Made by a program: the position numbers and the translations under genes
NCBI GenBank assembly: GCA_009777955.1
Contig: WRKW01000002.1
Coordinates: forward strand, 152,155 to 216,154
Length of the DNA: 64,000 nt
Source: Alphaproteobacteria bacterium
GTDB lineage: Bacteria > Pseudomonadota > Alphaproteobacteria > Rs-D84
Direction of reading: 5' to 3'
Notes under the pieces: model-generated
What the model saw: the letters and a program-made list of their open reading frames with translations, nothing else
The model's database searches: none
Told to the model about the DNA's origin: nothing
Shown: positions 60,822 to 64,000 of the stretch, piece by piece
How the letters are laid out: the number at the start of each line of letters is the position of its first letter
How positions within the stretch are numbered: position 1 is the first letter of the stretch

Positions 60822-62594
60822 TTAATCTCTGATAAACCCACCACTTTGCATTTTCCAAAGCCTGGCATATATGCCTTTCTTTTTAAGCAATGCAGAATGT
60901 GATCCATTTTCTACCACCCTGCCCCTGTCCAACACCACAATACGATCCATGTTGCGTAATGTCGAAAGACGATGAGCAATGGCAATGGTCGTACGACCTT
61001 TGGATAATTCTTCAAAAGACTTTTGTATAGTGGCCTCTGTTTCGCTATCCAATGCTGCTGTTGCCTCGTCCAATATAAGTATGGGGGCATTCCTTAAAAA
61101 TGCACGTGCGATCGCTATGCGCTGACGTTGACCACCGGAAAGTTTTATTCCGCGATCACCCACCAAGCTGTCATATTTTTTTGGTGCTTCCATTATAAAT
61201 CCATCCGCGGAAGCACGCTTTGCCGCACGGCGAATTTCCGCATCCGTCGCACCCGGTCGGCCATAACCGATATTCTCTTTCAAAGTACGGTTGAACATTG
61301 TCGGCTCTTGCGGAATGAATGCGATATTTTCGCGCAGACTGTTCTGTGTCACAGTACTGATGTCTTGGTCATCGATTAAAATCGCCCCTTTGACAGGATC
61401 ATAAAACCGCATCAAAAGATTTACCAACGTGGTCTTTCCTGCCCCACTGGTTCCAACCAGGCCGACTTTTTCGCCCGGCCGGATAATCAGCGAGAGATTA
61501 TCCAGAACCTGCCTGCGGCTATATTTGAAAGACACACCTTTAATTTCGATTTTTCCGGTTTGTACGCATAATGCGGCCGCACCAGGAATATCTTGAATTT
61601 CGATGGGTTTTACAAGTTCTTCATAAGACTTTTGCGCCGAACTTATCACGTCAACCATATCTGGAATCTGGTTTACTATGTTGCTTATCGCGCTTGATAC
61701 TGAAAAATATATCGACATAGTAAATACCACATCCGATATTTTCATCTCTCCAGACACGTAAAGTGTCGCGCACAAAAGCATGGTCAATCCAAATGCCATG
61801 TCCCACACGAACATTGGCACAGTCCAAAAAATCCGTTGAAAGAAACTGGCATGGATGCGATCGCGGATATTTTTTGCACGCGGCGGTTCCAGATGCTGTT
61901 TTTCCTGTCTTGTCCCCGCAAACAATTTTACAATAGAATAATTGGATATGCTGTCTATAATCTTTCCGGATAAATGCGAAGAAGAATCCGATGCTGTTTT
62001 TGATGCTCGGTTCATCGGCTTCATCATGATCAGGCTGAACACCAGACGAAACGCGAACACCCCGCCCAACAACATCGCGACCGAAGAATTCATTCCGATA
62101 ACAAGCCCGGAATTTATAATGATTATACATACCGCCGCGAACATGTGCACAAAGTTTCTTATGGTCATGAATCCGCCGGCAACATAGTCAATTTGTCTGT
62201 TAATTTTTCCAACCAACCGGTTTGTCCAGAATGCCATTGACTGATGATGAACATAATCATTCAGTATTTCGGAAACTTGGTTCTGGACTTTCGGCCGCCA
62301 TCTAGAACTTATAAGTCCATCAAAGGTATCAATCACGTCTATCAACAACCAAACCACAGTAATAAGTATTATCGTTGGCAGGGCAAAATCTATGAACGTT
62401 ATTCCATCTGGCACAGTTTGTTCAAACAATGATACAAACTTTTTTTGGAATACCGGCCACAAAACACCGTTCGATATTATAACAAATGCGAACATAAACG
62501 CCCAGATGAAAACGGTAAACAAATGCCCACGCGCGCCATAGCGCACGTAAAAGCCCAAAAGGGTTTTTGGAAAATTAAAGTTTTTGTCTGTCAA
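60822..62594 (-). CDS. ABC exporter, fused permease and ATPase (MsbA-like)
   Basis: A protein of 590 residues. The N-terminal 320 residues hold the six-helix exporter domain. The ATPase follows: Walker A LVGTSGAGKTTL, Q-loop IPQEPTMFN, signature KLSGGQRQRIAIARA, Walker B ILILDEATAALD, switch histidine AIAHRLS. Two chains would form the transporter. Lipid, lipid A, peptide or drug export are all possible for this layout. It stands alone and diverges from rubrerythrin. Confidence 0.9.
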   Translation of the reverse strand: MTDKNFNFPKTLLGFYVRYGARGHLFTVFIWAFMFAFVIISNGVLWPVFQKKFVSLFEQTVPDGITFIDFALPTIILITVVWLLIDVIDTFDGLISSRWRPKVQNQVSEILNDYVHHQSMAFWTNRLVGKINRQIDYVAGGFMTIRNFVHMFAAVCIIIINSGLVIGMNSSVAMLLGGVFAFRLVFSLIMMKPMNRASKTASDSSSHLSGKIIDSISNYSIVKLFAGTRQEKQHLEPPRAKNIRDRIHASFFQRIFWTVPMFVWDMAFGLTMLLCATLYVSGEMKISDVVFTMSIYFSVSSAISNIVNQIPDMVDVISSAQKSYEELVKPIEIQDIPGAAALCVQTGKIEIKGVSFKYSRRQVLDNLSLIIRPGEKVGLVGTSGAGKTTLVNLLMRFYDPVKGAILIDDQDISTVTQNSLRENIAFIPQEPTMFNRTLKENIGYGRPGATDAEIRRAAKRASADGFIMEAPKKYDSLVGDRGIKLSGGQRQRIAIARAFLRNAPILILDEATAALDSETEATIQKSFEELSKGRTTIAIAHRLSTLRNMDRIVVLDRGRVVENGSHSALLKKKGIYARLWKMQSGGFIRD

Positions 62595-62867
62595 AGTGAT
62601 ACCTTTGTATGATTTCCGATGTAAAATACATGAAAAACCAGGCGGTATGCTACGTTATTTTTACAAGAAGTCAAGCAACGTGAATTAAAAAACTTAACTG
62701 CAAGAACACTTTTGTTGGCAATAACCAATATAGCATTCATAACCAGTGAAATTAATTCTGGCGGAATTCCCATTAAAAACCACAAAGTTACCACACAGTT
62801 TTCCAAAAAATTTCTTTGCAATTTTTTCTTTTGTGATATAATCCCGACACAACAAAAGGAGTAAAAA

Positions 62868-63488
62868 ATGTCATCTATCACAGGAACACAGACAGAAAAA
62901 AATCTTTTAATCGCGTTTGCCGGTGAATCCCAGGCACGCAACCGCTATACCTTTTTTGCCAGCAAGGCGAAAAGTGAAGGTTACGAAGCCATAGGTAAAA
63001 TATTTACAGAAACCGCGGAACAGGAAAAAGAGCATGCCGAAACCTTATTTAAACTGCTGACCGGCGGTGGTGAAATCGAAATTACAGCGGGCTTTCCAGC
63101 GGGCAAAATCGGAACCACATTGGAAAATCTGAAAGCGGCAGCATACGGCGAACGTCAGGAAAATACAGAAATGTACCCGGAATTTGCGCAAACGGCGGCA
63201 AAAGAAGGCTTTCCGGCAATTGCAGATATATTCAAGAACATCGGCCTTGCAGAACGTTATCATGAAGCCCGCTATCGCGCACTGATAGAAGCTTTGGAAA
63301 AAGGCACCTTGTACAAACAGGATAGAGATGTTATGTGGCGTTGTACAAATTGCGGCAACTGGCATATCGGCACAGAAGCACCAACGGTCTGTTCGGCATG
63401 TCTGCATGCACAGGGATATTTTGTCGCCGAAAGCACCCTGTCAAAATGCGACACAAACGAAGGCTTTTGCGAATACACAGGGGACTAA
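62868..63488 (+). CDS. rubrerythrin
   Basis: A protein of 206 residues. The ferritin-like part has the diiron ligands in LIAFAGESQARNRYTFFA, ETAEQEKEHAE and GLAERYHEARYRAL. The C-terminal rubredoxin site has C159, C162, C175 and C178 (WRCTNCGNWHIGTEAPTVCSAC). It reduces hydrogen peroxide in anaerobes and microaerophiles with electrons from rubredoxin-type partners. AAAGGAG precedes the ATG. A tail of about 28 residues after the rubredoxin part is extra. Confidence 0.93.
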   Translation: MSSITGTQTEKNLLIAFAGESQARNRYTFFASKAKSEGYEAIGKIFTETAEQEKEHAETLFKLLTGGGEIEITAGFPAGKIGTTLENLKAAAYGERQENTEMYPEFAQTAAKEGFPAIADIFKNIGLAERYHEARYRALIEALEKGTLYKQDRDVMWRCTNCGNWHIGTEAPTVCSACLHAQGYFVAESTLSKCDTNEGFCEYTGD

Positions 63489-63536
63489 ATCCCCAGATTC
63501 CATACAGCTATTTAAGTTCATAGCGTATTGTACATA

Positions 63537-63568
63537 ATAGTGTCACGGCTTTGCCGCGACACTATTAT
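63537..63568. terminator. hairpin after rubrerythrin
   Basis: AATAGTGTCACGGC and GCCGCGACACTATT pair with one mismatch and are followed by ATTATAGG. Confidence 0.5.
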
Positions 63569-63658
63569 TATAGGGGTTGTATTAAGCAAACAGCGAAATG
63601 CTACCAAAAAAACAAGTCATCATTCCTGTACAAGTCAATACCCGCGAATACAAATTAG

Positions 63659-63684
63659 TATCGTGCCATAGTGCACGATGCATG
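63659..63684. repeat. short palindrome, relative of 33249
   Basis: GTATCGTGCCATAGTGCACGATGC matches GTATCGTGCGCTATGCGCACGATGC apart from the loop side. The two are 30 kb apart, each after a plus-strand housekeeping gene. Confidence 0.6.
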
Positions 63685-63726
63685 CCGCTACAAATGTGGT
63701 GCTTTTGGAATAGTCCAGAAAATAAT

Positions 63727-64000
63727 GGGGTCATGCCTAGATTAAGATAATGGTCTTGCCCTGAACTCTTTCAAGAGTAGTTTATAAATATCGTCCTGTC
63801 TATGATTATATGTGCTCTTTACGGCATTTTGGAACTATCTTTGCATAGACTCGACCGGCCGAGTCTATGCAGCCGAACACAACAATTTCTTCGTGTGGGA
63901 GTTTCCATTTTGGGAAGTATTCTTTGGTCTTGGTAAAATAGGTTTCATCCATCTGAACAAAGTCTGCGTTTCGCATTTTTTCTTGCTCTACCATGACAAC
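63727..64000 (-). pseudogene. decayed ISXO2-like (IS1595-type) transposase, cut by the window edge
   Basis: The minus strand is open to the edge and reads MDETYFTKTKEYFPKWKLPHEEIVVFGCIDSAGRVYAKIVPKCRKEHI, then a stop. The D-E-T-Y-F strand and the V-x-G-x-(x)-x-G-R-V-x-A-K-x-V-P stretch are typical of ISXO2-like DDE transposases, which normally continue for some 80 residues. A shifted frame then gives YNHRQDDIYKLLLKEFRARPLS. So most of the catalytic C-terminal part is deleted and the two pieces are out of frame. The motif GGGGTCATGCCTAG at 63727 is the likely terminal repeat. Confidence 0.7.

Overview
The window looks like the chromosome of an uncultured, AT-rich, probably host-associated alphaproteobacterium. 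The strongest sign is a circularly permuted, two-piece tmRNA gene whose CCA-bearing acceptor part lies upstream of the tag-coding part, as in Alphaproteobacteria. Also consistent are an S4 protein without the zinc-type N-terminus, an IHF-like protein, an autotransporter and outer-membrane barrels (Gram-negative envelope), and rubrerythrin (low-oxygen life). I cannot place it below class; a gut lineage is only a guess. Stable-RNA genes share a clear sigma70-type promoter, TTGCAA/TTGACA-N16/17-TATAAT.

Layout. 1-4.5 kb: SpoVG-like protein, tRNA-Glu, rpsD, tRNA-Met, a MazG-like NTP pyrophosphatase and a PIN-domain protein. 4.5-8.3 kb: ssrA, two small membrane or exported proteins, a Lon-type protein lacking its protease domain, tsaB and rimI. 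8.3-15 kb (minus strand): a 998-residue orphan, a Pif1-like helicase and an ankyrin protein. 15-19.2 kb: a CAT-anticodon tRNA, an acyl-CoA synthetase, tRNA-Leu, and a methyltransferase gene flanked by 173-bp direct repeats. 19.2-22 kb (minus): a GNAT enzyme behind a putative leader-peptide attenuator, a fused AccD-AccA, and an HU/IHF protein. 22.3-33.2 kb: a large autotransporter, radical SAM plus Nudix, a UDG-like protein, a CYTH protein, tRNA-Ser, RNase P RNA and secA. 33.4-38.7 kb (minus): five exported proteins in a row (barrel, collagen-like, two short fibre-like, one Cys/Gly-rich). 38.9-45.8 kb: cysS, dgkA, a Cys-rich exported protein behind a C9 tract, a transglutaminase-like protein, tRNA-Ser, cupin and GDPD.

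45.8-57.8 kb is the accessory zone. One defence-type segment (DUF4143 ATPase, hsdR scrap, reverse transcriptase) lies between a tRNA-Arg 3' half and an intact tRNA-Arg. An APH-like kinase, an ABC-F ATPase and rsgA follow; rsgA has a 9-codon leader and alternative hairpins. Next comes an RM island (HNH, REase, YhdJ-like adenine methylase) lodged in the anticodon loop of a tRNA-Phe gene whose two halves lie 3.95 kb apart. An intact tRNA-Phe sits inside the island.

57.8-64 kb: a YegD-like Hsp70, a membrane protein fused to a spermidine-synthase-like domain, an ABC exporter, rubrerythrin, and a decayed ISXO2-like transposase at the edge. A second 3'-end scrap of the same IS lies at 45.8 kb. A family of short palindromes (core GCCCGCC-GTA-GCCC-GGGC-GAA-GGCTGGGC) recurs, mostly just downstream of tRNA genes.
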